Origin: Gallionella sp.
Lineage (GTDB): Bacteria; Pseudomonadota; Gammaproteobacteria; Burkholderiales; Gallionellaceae
Direction: 5' to 3'
DNA: 6,997 bases
Assembly: GCA_023229845.1 (NCBI GenBank)
Contig: JALNYK010000058.1
Span: 1-6,997 of the forward strand
Below are positions 6,957 to 6,997 of this stretch, in pieces (positions within the stretch are counted from its first letter, which is position 1; the number at the start of each line of letters is the position of its first letter). The position numbers and the translations under genes are program-made. A model generated the notes under the pieces. It ran no database searches and was not told the DNA's origin. It saw nothing but the letters and a program-made list of their open reading frames with translations.

Positions 6957-6997
6957 TTATAACGATATTGTTACCCCTGCTGATATCACCCGCAACA
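6957..6997 (-). CDS. susC-like: C-terminal end of SusC-type TonB-dependent receptor, 5'-truncated by the window edge
   Basis: Only the last 12 codons and stop fit in the window. The minus-strand frame reads LRVISAGVTISL followed by TAA at 6959-6957. An alternating hydrophobic terminal beta-strand ending in an aromatic or aliphatic residue right at the stop is how SusC outer-membrane barrels finish. The stop lies 29 bases before the susD ATG, which matches the near-invariant susC-susD order. Another open minus-strand frame here (VAGDISRGNN...) runs on to a stop at 6941-6943 and does not look like a barrel end. The call rests mainly on gene context, since 12 residues alone are weak evidence. 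Confidence 0.68.
   Translation of the reverse strand, partial: LRVISAGVTISL

Overview
The window reads as part of a polysaccharide utilisation locus (PUL) of a Bacteroidota bacterium. Every gene I can support is on the minus strand, so the reading order is from high to low coordinates: the last codons of a SusC-type TonB-dependent porin (6957-6997), a complete SusD-type surface glycan-binding lipoprotein (5146-6927), a 798-residue secreted enzyme resembling (alpha/alpha)-toroid polysaccharide lyases (2427-4823), two different DUF1080 / 3-keto-disaccharide-hydrolase-family proteins (1624-2301 and 760-1524), and the first 246 residues of a Tat-exported Gfo/Idh/MocA oxidoreductase that runs off the left edge (1-740). 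The Bacteroidota assignment rests on the SusC/SusD pair, a C-terminal tail resembling a type IX secretion (T9SS) sorting domain on the large enzyme, AT-rich leaders without strong Shine-Dalgarno sequences, and the gene order. I cannot name a genus.

Layout: SusC and SusD are 29 bases apart and almost certainly co-transcribed. A 322-base non-coding stretch (4824-5145) follows SusD and holds a long stem-loop. The lyase-like gene, DUF1080 gene 2, DUF1080 gene 1 and the oxidoreductase then follow with gaps of 125, 99 and 19 bases, consistent with one downstream transcription unit. No regulator, transporter other than SusCD, sulfatase, tRNA, insertion sequence or CRISPR array is visible.

Working model (inference): the large enzyme is exported, probably by T9SS, and cuts a polysaccharide, perhaps a uronic-acid-containing one. 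SusCD imports the oligosaccharides. In the periplasm, the Tat-exported Gfo/Idh/MocA enzyme and the two DUF1080 proteins may break glycosidic bonds by an oxidative 3-keto route instead of ordinary hydrolysis. The substrate cannot be read from sequence alone. The most interesting points are the unassigned lyase-like family, the DUF1080 pair next to an exported oxidoreductase, the cysteine-rich and AT-rich tail on the large enzyme, and a terminator-like hairpin whose T-run faces against the genes.
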